Source: Frankiales bacterium
Lineage (GTDB): Bacteria; Actinomycetota; Actinomycetes; Mycobacteriales; SCTD01
DNA length: 13,392 nucleotides
Reading direction: 5' to 3'
Assembly: GCA_025464795.1 (NCBI GenBank)
Contig: JAODNB010000353.1
Coordinates: forward strand, 1 to 13,392
Shown here: in pieces, positions 7,368 through 13,392 of the stretch
Numbering within the stretch: position 1 is the first letter of the stretch
Layout: the number at the start of each line of letters is the position of its first letter
Position numbers and translations under genes: made by a program
The notes under the pieces: model-generated
The model's input: the letters and a program-made list of their open reading frames with translations, nothing else
Database searches by the model: none
Told to the model about the DNA's origin: nothing

Positions 7368-8860
7368 TTGAACAGCGGCGATCCGACGGTGTTCCAGGAG
7401 CCGGGCTGGCTCTGGTTCGGCTGCGTCTGGTTGCAGTTCATCTTCTGGCTGAACGCCCCGGTGCCCCCGAAGTGGCCACCGTTGAACTTCGCGGGGTTGT
7501 AGACACCCCCCGGCAGGGAGGCGTTCTGCAGCGAGCTGATGAACCCCGGCCGGGTGAGCGAGCTGCTGGCCTGCAGCGCTTGGTCCAGCGCCTGCGACAG
7601 GCCCCACAGCGACCAGTAGATGTCGTCGTACTTGCCACCCGTGGCCTTGATGAACTCAGGCGTCGCCTTGTCGATGCCCGGGTACGGCGCCAGGAAGTTG
7701 GCCTTGACCAAGCCGCCGGTGGCGCCGCAGACCAGCTGGGCCACCGTGACCTCGGTCATCGTGACGCCGGGACCGGTGTAGGTGCCGGTGAAGCCCTGCT
7801 TGCTCGCCGTTCCGCTCATGTAGATGAAGTAGCCGGGGCTCGTCACCAGGAACGCGGTGTCGTAGCCGCCGGTCGCGAGCTGCGTCCCGGTCTGCGCGGC
7901 GCGGCTCTGGATGCCGTTGTCGTTCGTCGCGTCGACCTGGATGTCCTTGAAGGGGACGTGTGCCTTCGTCAGGACCTGCTCGATGGCGTCCCGGGCGTCC
8001 TTGAAGTTGTTGGTGTTGCTCGTGATGACCGCCCACTTCTTCATGCCCAGGTGCTGGTTCTGCGCGTTCTTCAGCACGAGGGTGGCCTGCTGGGCGTAGG
8101 TGAGGGTCGTCGCGAAGTAGTGCTTGAGACCGATCAGGCCGTTCGTCGTCACACCGGCGGACAGGTAGGGCACGCCCTGGTCCTTGATGTCCGGCATGGT
8201 GGCGCAGGACTGGATCTGGTCGGTGCCCGCGGCACCGATGACGATGAAGTCGCGGCGGCTCATGGGGCCGCAGACGTCGCGTGCCGTGGAGGGCGTGTAC
8301 TTGTCGTCCTGGAAGTCGACGACGACCTTGCGGCCGCAGACCTTGTGGCTGTTCCAGTAGACGGCCGAACCGGCTGCGAAGGAGGCGGGCAGCGGCGCCC
8401 CCGTACCCGTCTGCGGGGCGTGGATGCCGATGCGGATCTCGGTGGGCGTGATCCCGACGACGTTCTGGCCGAGCGTGGAGCACTTGCCCCCGGCGGCACC
8501 GGTGGTGCCCGAGGAGCTCGAGCTGCTGCTGCCGGAGGTGCCTGAGGATCCCGACGTCCCGGAGGTGCCTGACGAGCCTCCCGTCCCGCCGGGCAGGGCA
8601 ACCGACCCGCTTGTCGAGGTGGTGCCTGCCCCGGTGGTGGCGCCGATCCCGGTGCCGCCCGAGCCACCCCCCGTGCTCGGCACGACCGCCGACCCGGTGG
8701 ACGCGTCGGTGCCCGCGCCGCCGGTGGAGCCCGCGTTCACCGAGCCCCCGCCGTTCTGCTGCTTCAGGGCATCGAGCTGGTCCTGCTTGAGACCGCACGC
8801 GGCGGTCAGCGCGGAGACGCTGAGGAGCGCGACCAGGAGGGTCGAGGGGGTGCGGCGCAT
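7364..8860 (-). CDS. Substrate-binding lipoprotein of Liv/HAAT ABC importer (Peripla_BP_6-like)
   Basis: This 498-residue protein has an ATG start with GGAG 8 nt upstream. Residues 1-21 form a lipoprotein signal sequence (MRRTPSTLLVALLSVSA...), with Cys22 in LTAAC as probable lipid attachment; Thr at -3 is slightly off the best lipobox. Residues about 37-126 are a Gly/Ser/Thr-rich low-complexity linker. The folded domain begins near 127 and opens with VVGITPTEIRIGIHAPQTGTGA, as in type-I periplasmic binding proteins of the Leu/Ile/Val family. Six further cysteines (127, 175, 197, 219, 378, 476) could form disulfides outside the cell. It should capture the solute and deliver it to LivH/LivM; the gene overlaps livH (GTGA). 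The ligand cannot be told. The linker makes the protein about 100 residues longer than common family members. Confidence 0.9.
   Translation of the reverse strand: MRRTPSTLLVALLSVSALTAACGLKQDQLDALKQQNGGGSVNAGSTGGAGTDASTGSAVVPSTGGGSGGTGIGATTGAGTTSTSGSVALPGGTGGSSGTSGTSGSSGTSGSSSSSSSGTTGAAGGKCSTLGQNVVGITPTEIRIGIHAPQTGTGAPLPASFAAGSAVYWNSHKVCGRKVVVDFQDDKYTPSTARDVCGPMSRRDFIVIGAAGTDQIQSCATMPDIKDQGVPYLSAGVTTNGLIGLKHYFATTLTYAQQATLVLKNAQNQHLGMKKWAVITSNTNNFKDARDAIEQVLTKAHVPFKDIQVDATNDNGIQSRAAQTGTQLATGGYDTAFLVTSPGYFIYMSGTASKQGFTGTYTGPGVTMTEVTVAQLVCGATGGLVKANFLAPYPGIDKATPEFIKATGGKYDDIYWSLWGLSQALDQALQASSSLTRPGFISSLQNASLPGGVYNPAKFNGGHFGGTGAFSQKMNCNQTQPNQSQPGSWNTVGSPLFK
8483..8752 (-). repeat. Low-complexity Gly/Ser/Thr linker region of the binding lipoprotein
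   Basis: Residues about 37-126 of the binding protein are nearly all Gly, Ser, Thr and Ala, including repeated SGTSG units and a run of serines (111-117). The DNA is correspondingly repetitive. It sits between the lipid anchor and the binding domain. Confidence 0.85.
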
Positions 8861-8910
8861 GGCGGGGGCTCCAGGGGATGTCTGGGTCGGGGCGGGCAGG
8901 TCAGGCTGGT

Positions 8911-9996
8911 TCAGGCCGGGGAAGGTCGGGCAGAGACGCGCGGGGCGGCGACGGCGCTGCTCACGACCTGGGCGAAGCGACGCCGGCGCGGGTCTGCTGC
9001 CTCGGGGGCCATCGGGTCGTTGAGCACGACCCGAGTGAGGGCCAGCAGTCCCGCTCCGGCGAGGAGGGCGAGCCAGAAGCCGGTGCTCGGGGTCGAGGAC
9101 GGTGCGGGCTCGACGAGGCCCGTTGCGCGCGTCGCGGGGGCAGCGGCCTGGGGTGCCGGGTTCACCTGCGGCTGCGGCAGCGCGGGGGCTGCTTCGGGCG
9201 CGGGGAGGTCGACCGAAGGAAGGACGGGCGGAGCCGCGACGAGCCCGCCCCCTTGGACCGCAGGGAGGGGCGCGACCTCGGGAGCCGCGGGAGGGTTATC
9301 CGCGGGAGGGGCGACGACGGCGGTCGGGAGGGCGTACTCGGCCGCAGTACGGATCCCGTTCTTGCCCTGGAGAGCGATCGAGAACGGCGCGGTACCGGGG
9401 CCGGTGGAGGTCGGCCGCAGCGTGATTCCCAGAGAGGGAGCGCCGAACGACCAGTCGTTGGCCATGGTGGTCAGGTCGAAGACGTACCCCTTGGCTGCGT
9501 CGAGCTTCCCCTTCACGCAGGAGGGCAGCGAGACCGGCGGAGCCGATGCCAGGGGGCTCGGTCCAGGCGCGTCGGCGAAGCTGTCGATGTTCTCGCACGC
9601 TGAGATGTCAGGTGGCGCGGACTGGGCGTTGGTGCCTGCTGGGTCCACGGGGACGGTCACCTGGAACCGGCTGAACGTCGCTCCGAGCGGGACGGTGGTC
9701 AGGTCGAAGCCCACCGCCGCGACCTTGTCAGCGGGAGCCGCCTGGTCTGCGATCAGCCCGACGCCGAGATCGCCCGCGGGCACCCCGGACGCGGCATCCG
9801 CCTGGTCGGGGAGCGCCGGAAGCGCCTGCCCGTTGGCGGACGGGGCCTTCTCCGCCCAGTACCAGTTGCTCGACACCACCGGCGGGGTCGCCGTGGCCGC
9901 GAGCGCTGCGGGAGCCGTCACCAGCAGAGCGCCGCTTCCGCCGACAGCGAGAGCGGACACCGCGATGACGCGCCCGGTGACGAGTCCTGTCCGCAC
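8911..9996 (-). CDS. Secreted, C-terminally membrane-anchored Pro-rich surface protein (DNRLRE-like domain suspected)
   Basis: First gene of the importer operon, 50 nt upstream of the binding-protein gene. The GTG at 9996 is chosen because GGAGG lies 5 nt before it; the frame continues 26 codons upstream but that part is Arg-rich and lacks a signal. The 361 residues comprise a signal peptide (cleavage probably after ALA, about 31-33), a globular region (about 41-222) with Cys134 and Cys160, a Pro/Ala-rich stalk (about 225-303), one hydrophobic helix (306-324) and a short basic tail (RRRR at 337-340). This is the layout of a wall-spanning protein anchored by its C-terminus. The globular part has two segments of the form 'FDLTT' (97-101, 173-177), the second followed by NDWSFGAPSLGITLRP, reminiscent of DNRLRE-type beta-sandwiches; this is a weak pattern-level inference. 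No LPXTG sortase motif is seen. Function is unknown. Confidence 0.8.
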   Translation of the reverse strand: MRTGLVTGRVIAVSALAVGGSGALLVTAPAALAATATPPVVSSNWYWAEKAPSANGQALPALPDQADAASGVPAGDLGVGLIADQAAPADKVAAVGFDLTTVPLGATFSRFQVTVPVDPAGTNAQSAPPDISACENIDSFADAPGPSPLASAPPVSLPSCVKGKLDAAKGYVFDLTTMANDWSFGAPSLGITLRPTSTGPGTAPFSIALQGKNGIRTAAEYALPTAVVAPPADNPPAAPEVAPLPAVQGGGLVAAPPVLPSVDLPAPEAAPALPQPQVNPAPQAAAPATRATGLVEPAPSSTPSTGFWLALLAGAGLLALTRVVLNDPMAPEAADPRRRRFAQVVSSAVAAPRVSARPSPA

Positions 9997-10001
9997 GTGT
10001 G

Positions 10002-10006
10002 CCTCC
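10002..10006 (-). promoter_or_regulatory. Ribosome binding site of the surface-protein gene
   Basis: GGAGG on the minus strand, separated by cacac from the GTG at 9996. It fixes the start of the first operon gene against the longer open frame that reaches 10074. Confidence 0.75.
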
Positions 10007-10166
10007 GATGTCTTGCAGTGACCGTCGTCACGCCCTTGATCATCTGTTCGGCGTCGTCGTCTCGATTCCTGCACACCGGGGTCACGCGGTTGTCACGAAT
10101 CCGCAACGCGCTCTGGATGATCACCGACGGCAGGGGCGACGGCAAGATGGCCGGCTCACAGTCAGC

Positions 10167-10172
10167 TAGCGT
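10167..10172 (+). promoter_or_regulatory. Candidate -10 element for leaderless GNAT transcript
   Basis: TAGCGT fits the actinobacterial TAnnnT -10 pattern and ends 7 nt before the GTG at 10180, the spacing expected if transcription starts at the start codon. No clear -35 is seen, which is common in such promoters. Confidence 0.4.
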
Positions 10173-10179
10173 CGACGTT

Positions 10180-10605
10180 GTGCGTGAGGTCCGCGAGGTT
10201 CCCGCTTCCGAGACGGCACAGCTGCGGCGGGACGTCCTTCGCGGTGGGCGGCCGGTCGCCCTCCCGGGCGATGACGAGCCCGCCTTCCACGTGGGGGTGT
10301 ACGAGGGACAGCTGCTGGTCGGGACCGGCAACGTCCGACTCGACCCGCCACCCTTCGAGGCCGCTGCCCCGGCCTGGCGGTTGCGCGGGATGGCCACGCT
10401 GCCCTCGCACCGCTCCCAGGGCGTGGGCGCGCTCGTGCTCCACGCCCTGCTGGAGCACTGCCGTGCCCAGGGCGGCGCGACCTTCTGGTGCAACGCCCGG
10501 ACTCCGGCACGGGCCTTCTACGAACGTGCGGGGCTCATGCCCATCGGCGAGCCGTGGGACGACCCGGAGATCGGGCCGCACGTGCGGATGTGGATGTCGC
10601 TCTAG
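10180..10605 (+). CDS. GNAT-family N-acetyltransferase
   Basis: With the GTG at 10180 the product is 141 residues, opening VREVREVPASETAQLRRDVL, which resembles the normal N-terminus of small single-domain GNAT enzymes. The acetyl-CoA binding motif R/Q-x-x-G-x-G/A is present as RSQGVG (78-83) after the beta-strand WRLRGMATLP, and the motif-B region NARTPARAFYERAGL carries the expected Tyr114. Such enzymes transfer acetyl from acetyl-CoA to an amine of a small molecule or protein; the substrate is unknown. An alternative ATG at 10147 adds 11 residues but has only a weak upstream GC-rich purine stretch. The gene is transcribed divergently from the importer operon and ends 18 nt from the convergent caspase-like gene. 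Confidence 0.87.
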   Translation: MREVREVPASETAQLRRDVLRGGRPVALPGDDEPAFHVGVYEGQLLVGTGNVRLDPPPFEAAAPAWRLRGMATLPSHRSQGVGALVLHALLEHCRAQGGATFWCNARTPARAFYERAGLMPIGEPWDDPEIGPHVRMWMSL

Positions 10606-10623
10606 GACGCTCTCGAGGAAGGA

Positions 10624-11613
10624 CTAGGACGGCGGGTTGGCCAGCGTCCAGCCGCGCACCGGGTCGCCGGCGACCTGCGGCGTCTGCCGGCCGTAGGGGC
10701 TCTGGTGCAGCGTGATCGCCTGCGCGTAGTAGGTGGCGTAGCGCAGCGCCTCGCCCACGGTCGTCGTTCCGTTGCTGTCGGCGTCAGCCTGCCCCTGCGT
10801 GAGGCCCAGGTCGAACACCAACCCGGCCCACACGGACTCGCCCCACTGCGGGTACTCGTACGACTTCTGCGTAGACCGTGAGCTCGTCGAGACCAGGACG
10901 CGGCTGGAGGGCAGGTCCTCGAAGAAGCCACCTGCCTCGCAGCCCGCGATGTCGACCCACATCTTGCCCGTGCCGTGGTTCAGGACAGAGGCGAGGTCGG
11001 TGTCCGGGACGAACTTCCGGTCGTAGGGCCAGAGCTTCTCGTGGCCGCCCTCCTGCTTCACGTGCCCGGAGAAGTGGAACAGCGTGAACGTCCCGGGCCG
11101 GCTCTTCCCTGCCAGCCAGTTCAAGCCGTCGCGGATCGCGGCGCCCGTCGCCTGCTCGTTGGTGATCACCCTGATGTTGGCTGCCGGCCAGCCGCTCGCC
11201 TTCAGCAGCGAGGCGATGTACGTCGCGTCGGCCGCGCCCGCGATCGTGTCGTGCGTGGGCTTGCGGTAGCGCGTCACGCCGACCAGGAACGCGTACCGGT
11301 CCTCGGGAGCGGCGAACGACAACGGCACGGCGTCCTTCTCCGGACCGGGAGGGGGTCCCAGCGAGGCCTCGACCGGGACACCTGTGCGGGCGCGGGTCTT
11401 CACCGGGGCCTTCTTGACCGGCGCGGGCTTCGGGGCGGCTGTCTTGGCGACAGGCAACCTGGTGACTACCGGGGTATCGGCAACCGCCGCCGGCGAGGCC
11501 ATGGCACGCTTTCCCACCACGCCCGTCGCCACCACCAGCACACCGGCGACCAGCACGAGCGCGATCGCCCAAGCCGTTGCCTCGACAACCCAACGAGGTG
11601 CGCTGCGCTTCAC
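10624..11613 (-). CDS. Exported caspase-like (clan CD) cysteine peptidase with EF-hand-like loop
   Basis: This 329-residue protein has a GTG start with GAGG 8 nt upstream. Residues 2-7 are basic and about 12-33 form one hydrophobic helix, predicting an N-in signal anchor and an extracytoplasmic remainder. A Lys/Pro/Ala linker (about 50-80) precedes the catalytic domain, which begins near DRYAFLVGVTRY (105-116). The clan CD dyad is visible: His184 in HFSGH and Cys225 in DIAGCEAGGF. Residues 277-288 (DADSNGTTTVGE) match a 12-residue EF-hand loop with acidic or amide ligands at 1, 3, 5, Gly at 6 and Glu at 12, followed by ALRYATYYA. Caspase-like, metacaspase and C13 families share this chemistry, cutting after Asp, Arg/Lys or Asn; the specificity here is not readable. 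It lies 31 nt downstream of metB on the same strand. Confidence 0.82.
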   Translation of the reverse strand: MKRSAPRWVVEATAWAIALVLVAGVLVVATGVVGKRAMASPAAVADTPVVTRLPVAKTAAPKPAPVKKAPVKTRARTGVPVEASLGPPPGPEKDAVPLSFAAPEDRYAFLVGVTRYRKPTHDTIAGAADATYIASLLKASGWPAANIRVITNEQATGAAIRDGLNWLAGKSRPGTFTLFHFSGHVKQEGGHEKLWPYDRKFVPDTDLASVLNHGTGKMWVDIAGCEAGGFFEDLPSSRVLVSTSSRSTQKSYEYPQWGESVWAGLVFDLGLTQGQADADSNGTTTVGEALRYATYYAQAITLHQSPYGRQTPQVAGDPVRGWTLANPPS

Positions 11614-11644
11614 CCCTGAAGCCTCGGCACGGAAGGCCGATAAA

Positions 11645-12772
11645 TCAAGACAGGGCCCGTTCCAAGTCCGCGAGCAGGTCGTCGGCCGTCTCGATGCCGA
11701 CCGAGAGGCGCACGAGGTCCGACGGGACCTCGAGCTGGGACCCAGCCACGCTCGCGTGCGTCATCCTGCCCGGGTGCTCGATGAGCGACTCGACTCCGCC
11801 GAGCGACTCGCCCAGCGTGAACACCTCGGTCCGCTTGCACACCTCGAGGGCCTTCTCCTCACCGCCGGCCAGTCGGAAGCTGACCATCCCGCCGTAGGCC
11901 TTCATCTGCTTGGTCGCGATGTCGTGCCCCGCGTGCTCGGGCAGCCCGGGGTAGAGCACCTCGCTCACGGCCGCGTGCCGCGTCAGCAGCTCCACGACCT
12001 GGGCCGCGTTCTCGCAGTGCCGGTCCATCCGGACCCCGAGGGTCTTGACCCCTCGCAGCACGAGCCAGCTGTCGAAGGCCCCGGGGACCGAGCCCATGGC
12101 GTTCTGGTGGAAGGCGAGCTCCTCGCCCAGCGCCGTGTCCGCCGTCACGAGGGCACCGCCCACGACATCGCTGTGGCCGCCGAGGTACTTCGTGGTGCTG
12201 TGCACGACCACATCCGCACCGAGAGCCAACGGCTGCTGCAGGTAGGGACTCGCGAACGTGTTGTCGACGACGAGCGTCGCGCCCTTGGCGATCTCAGCCA
12301 GGCCGGCGATGTCGGCGATCCCGAGCAGGGGGTTGGTCGGCGTCTCGCACCAGATCATCCGCGTGCTCGGGGTCATCGCCTTCGCGACGGCGTCCAGGTC
12401 TGCGAGGGGTACGGGGGTGTGCTCGATCCCCCAGCGGCTCGCGACCTTGGCGAACAGCCGGTACGTCCCGCCGTACGCGTCGTTCGGCACGATCACGTGG
12501 TCGCCGGGCTTGAGGACGGTCCGGATGAGGGTGTCCTCCGCCGCGAGCCCGCTGGCGAAGGCCAGGCCGGTCGCTCCCCCTTCCAGCGCGGCAAGGCAGG
12601 TCTCCAGGGCGGTACGGGTGGGGTTGCCCGAGCGGCTGTACTCGTAGCCCTTGTGCCTGCCGACCTCCTCCTGCACGTAGGTGGAGGTCTGGTAGATCGG
12701 CACCACGACGGCGCCGGTCGTCGGGTCCGGTTCCTGACCCGCGTGGATCGCCAGCGTCTCGAAGCCCGTCAT
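11645..12772 (-). CDS. metB: Cystathionine gamma-synthase/gamma-lyase (PLP-dependent, MetB family)
   Basis: This 375-residue protein has the full length of the Cys/Met-metabolism PLP enzyme family. Seen: PIYQTSTYVQ near the N-terminus, the phosphate-contacting YEYSRSGNPTR (43-53), Tyr100 in NDAYGGTYR for cofactor stacking, Asp170 in VVDNTFASPY, the Schiff-base Lys195 in HSTTKYLGGHSD, and SLGGVESLIEHP (323-334) plus Arg355 in VRLSVG for substrate carboxylate. The enzyme is cytosolic and acts in transsulfuration: it joins an activated homoserine ester to cysteine giving cystathionine, or cleaves cystathionine to cysteine. Actinobacterial members annotated MetB can do both, and the sequence alone does not separate them. 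The start is only 4 nt after the stop of the upstream regulator-like gene, so the two are probably cotranscribed. Confidence 0.92.
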   Translation of the reverse strand: MTGFETLAIHAGQEPDPTTGAVVVPIYQTSTYVQEEVGRHKGYEYSRSGNPTRTALETCLAALEGGATGLAFASGLAAEDTLIRTVLKPGDHVIVPNDAYGGTYRLFAKVASRWGIEHTPVPLADLDAVAKAMTPSTRMIWCETPTNPLLGIADIAGLAEIAKGATLVVDNTFASPYLQQPLALGADVVVHSTTKYLGGHSDVVGGALVTADTALGEELAFHQNAMGSVPGAFDSWLVLRGVKTLGVRMDRHCENAAQVVELLTRHAAVSEVLYPGLPEHAGHDIATKQMKAYGGMVSFRLAGGEEKALEVCKRTEVFTLGESLGGVESLIEHPGRMTHASVAGSQLEVPSDLVRLSVGIETADDLLADLERALS

Positions 12773-12776
12773 GCCC

Positions 12777-13392
12777 TCAGGCTACGTCGCGGTCCCGGTT
12801 CTGGCGCCACCGCTCGAGCACCTCTCGGTGCTCGGGGTGAGCACGCTCGACCTCGTCCACCGTCGCCACCCGGATCGTGCGGTCCAGCCACGGCACCGCG
12901 AGGCTGACGGTCGGCCCGAGCGACGCCACCACCCTGAGCCGGTACAGCCCGCCGTAGCCCATCCGGGCCCCGGGAAGCGCCGCGCTGATGGCGTCATGGT
13001 CGAGGTCGAGCCAGCTCATCACCAAGTAGCCGTGGTCGTCGATGCCCTGCAGCGCGACCGCCTTCATCCAGAAGCGCAAGGCCTCGTCCAGCTCGACCAC
13101 CAGCTCGTAGACGAAGTCCTCGACCGGTGCCGCGAAGCCCTGCAGGGCGAGCGCCGCAGCGCCGTCGACGGCCCAGGTGACCGCCCCCCTCCGCGGGGCG
13201 CGCATCATCCCCGCGGGCGCGAGGTCGTCAAGACCGTCCGCGATCGCAGCCCACGAGTCGTCCAGCCCGACGACCTCGCCGGTGTAGGCGGCCACCCGCT
13301 CGTCGAGCTCGGCCTTCAGCGGCTCGAGAGCGACCCTCAGCTGCACCCCGCACGCCGCCAGCAACCGGTCCAGCGTCCGCACCGTCGGCGAC
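12777..13392 (-). CDS. C-terminal part of a probable HTH-regulator-like protein (5' end outside window)
   Basis: The frame stays open to the right edge. The residues before the GTG at 13382 read S-P-T and continue into VRTLDRLLAACGVQLRVALEPL, which resembles the end of an XRE-type helix-turn-helix domain (the segment after the recognition helix), so the true start is probably upstream of the window; this is recognition by eye. About 205 residues are visible. The middle part, TWAVDGAAALALQGFAAPVEDF then VYELVVELDEA, resembles the opening of a nucleotidyltransferase-like fold (GGxALxLxG...DxD), but the clear G-S/D-x-D catalytic signature is missing, so it may be a degenerate or sensory version. 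No membrane segment is seen. It lies 4 nt upstream of metB on the same strand, hence possibly a linked regulator (inference). Confidence 0.6.
   Translation of the reverse strand, partial: SPTVRTLDRLLAACGVQLRVALEPLKAELDERVAAYTGEVVGLDDSWAAIADGLDDLAPAGMMRAPRRGAVTWAVDGAAALALQGFAAPVEDFVYELVVELDEALRFWMKAVALQGIDDHGYLVMSWLDLDHDAISAALPGARMGYGGLYRLRVVASLGPTVSLAVPWLDRTIRVATVDEVERAHPEHREVLERWRQNRDRDVA

Larger units (their letters stand above)
9997..10179. promoter_or_regulatory. Divergent intergenic region between importer operon and GNAT gene
   Basis: This 183-bp stretch must hold the operon promoter (minus strand) and the GNAT promoter (plus strand). Seen: GTGAC-CGTC-GTCAC, a perfect 5-bp dyad at 10018-10031; two more GTCACG copies at 10081 and 10092, spaced 11 bp; and an 8-bp inverted repeat TGATCATC (10037-10044) / GATGATCA (10116-10123), each arm containing the palindrome TGATCA. 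No convincing -35/-10 pair for the operon is visible by eye. The repeats are plausible operators, but no regulator can be assigned. Confidence 0.5.

Noticed and set aside
7472..8545. A 357-residue open frame on the plus strand, opposite the binding-protein gene
   Set aside because: Antisense to a protein with a lipobox and a clear binding domain; no motif of its own.
10018..10031. GTGAC-CGTC-GTCAC as a transcription terminator
   Set aside because: The stem is only 5 bp, no T-run follows on either strand, and it lies between divergent starts where an operator is more sensible.
10624..11613. The caspase-like gene as part of a phage-defence or toxin-antitoxin cassette
   Set aside because: The N-terminal anchor predicts an exported enzyme and its neighbours are metabolic (metB) and a GNAT; no defence partner such as a gasdermin, NLR or reverse transcriptase is visible.
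11384..12907. A 507-residue open frame on the plus strand, opposite the caspase-like gene and metB
   Set aside because: It runs antisense across two unrelated genes whose own motifs are intact; its composition (Arg/Leu/Val/His) is that of a shadow.

Overview
The window is GC-rich (roughly 70% by eye), has frequent GTG starts, stop/start overlaps of the ATGA/GTGA type, and protein families typical of Actinobacteria (actinomycetes). It is densely coding with no gene-free stretch above 300 bases. No tRNA, rRNA, CRISPR array, insertion sequence or phage gene is visible. The two ends cut through genes: a MoxR/magnesium-chelatase-like ATPase on the left and an HTH-regulator-like protein on the right.

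Left block (plus strand, 1-3223): a tightly overlapping trio of an AAA+ ATPase of the ChlI/MoxR-like type (3' part only), an 89-residue two-helix membrane protein, and a 648-residue protein ending in a von Willebrand A (VWA) domain with an intact MIDAS metal site. ATPase+VWA pairs of this sort (comparable to Rv0958/Rv0959 of Mycobacterium tuberculosis) are thought to act together as a chaperone-like or metal-insertion-like machine; the target is unknown.

Central block (minus strand, read from 9996 down to 3227): a seven-gene probable operon for a branched-chain-amino-acid-type (Liv/HAAT) ABC importer. The order of transcription is a secreted, membrane-anchored Pro-rich surface protein; a lipoprotein substrate-binding protein on a long Gly/Ser/Thr linker; permeases LivH and LivM; ATPases LivG (with an unusual Lys/Ala/Pro tail) and LivF; and a two-helix membrane protein with an Ada-like zinc-ribbon tail. 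From the binding protein onward every junction overlaps by 4 or 14 nt. The operon ends 3 nt from the convergent VWA gene.

Right block: a GNAT acetyltransferase (plus strand, probably leaderless) is divergent from the operon across a 183-bp intergenic region that contains repeated GTCAC elements and an 8-bp inverted repeat. Beyond it, on the minus strand, lie a partial HTH-regulator-like gene, a cystathionine gamma-synthase/lyase (metB-like), and an exported caspase-like cysteine peptidase with a His/Cys dyad and a canonical-looking EF-hand loop.

The most unusual material is the embellishment of otherwise standard genes: the surface protein, long-linker binding protein, basic-tailed LivG and Ada-like membrane protein that accompany the importer, and the extracellular calcium-loop caspase-like enzyme. 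I see no clear evidence for a completely new multi-gene system; the leads are set out in the findings.
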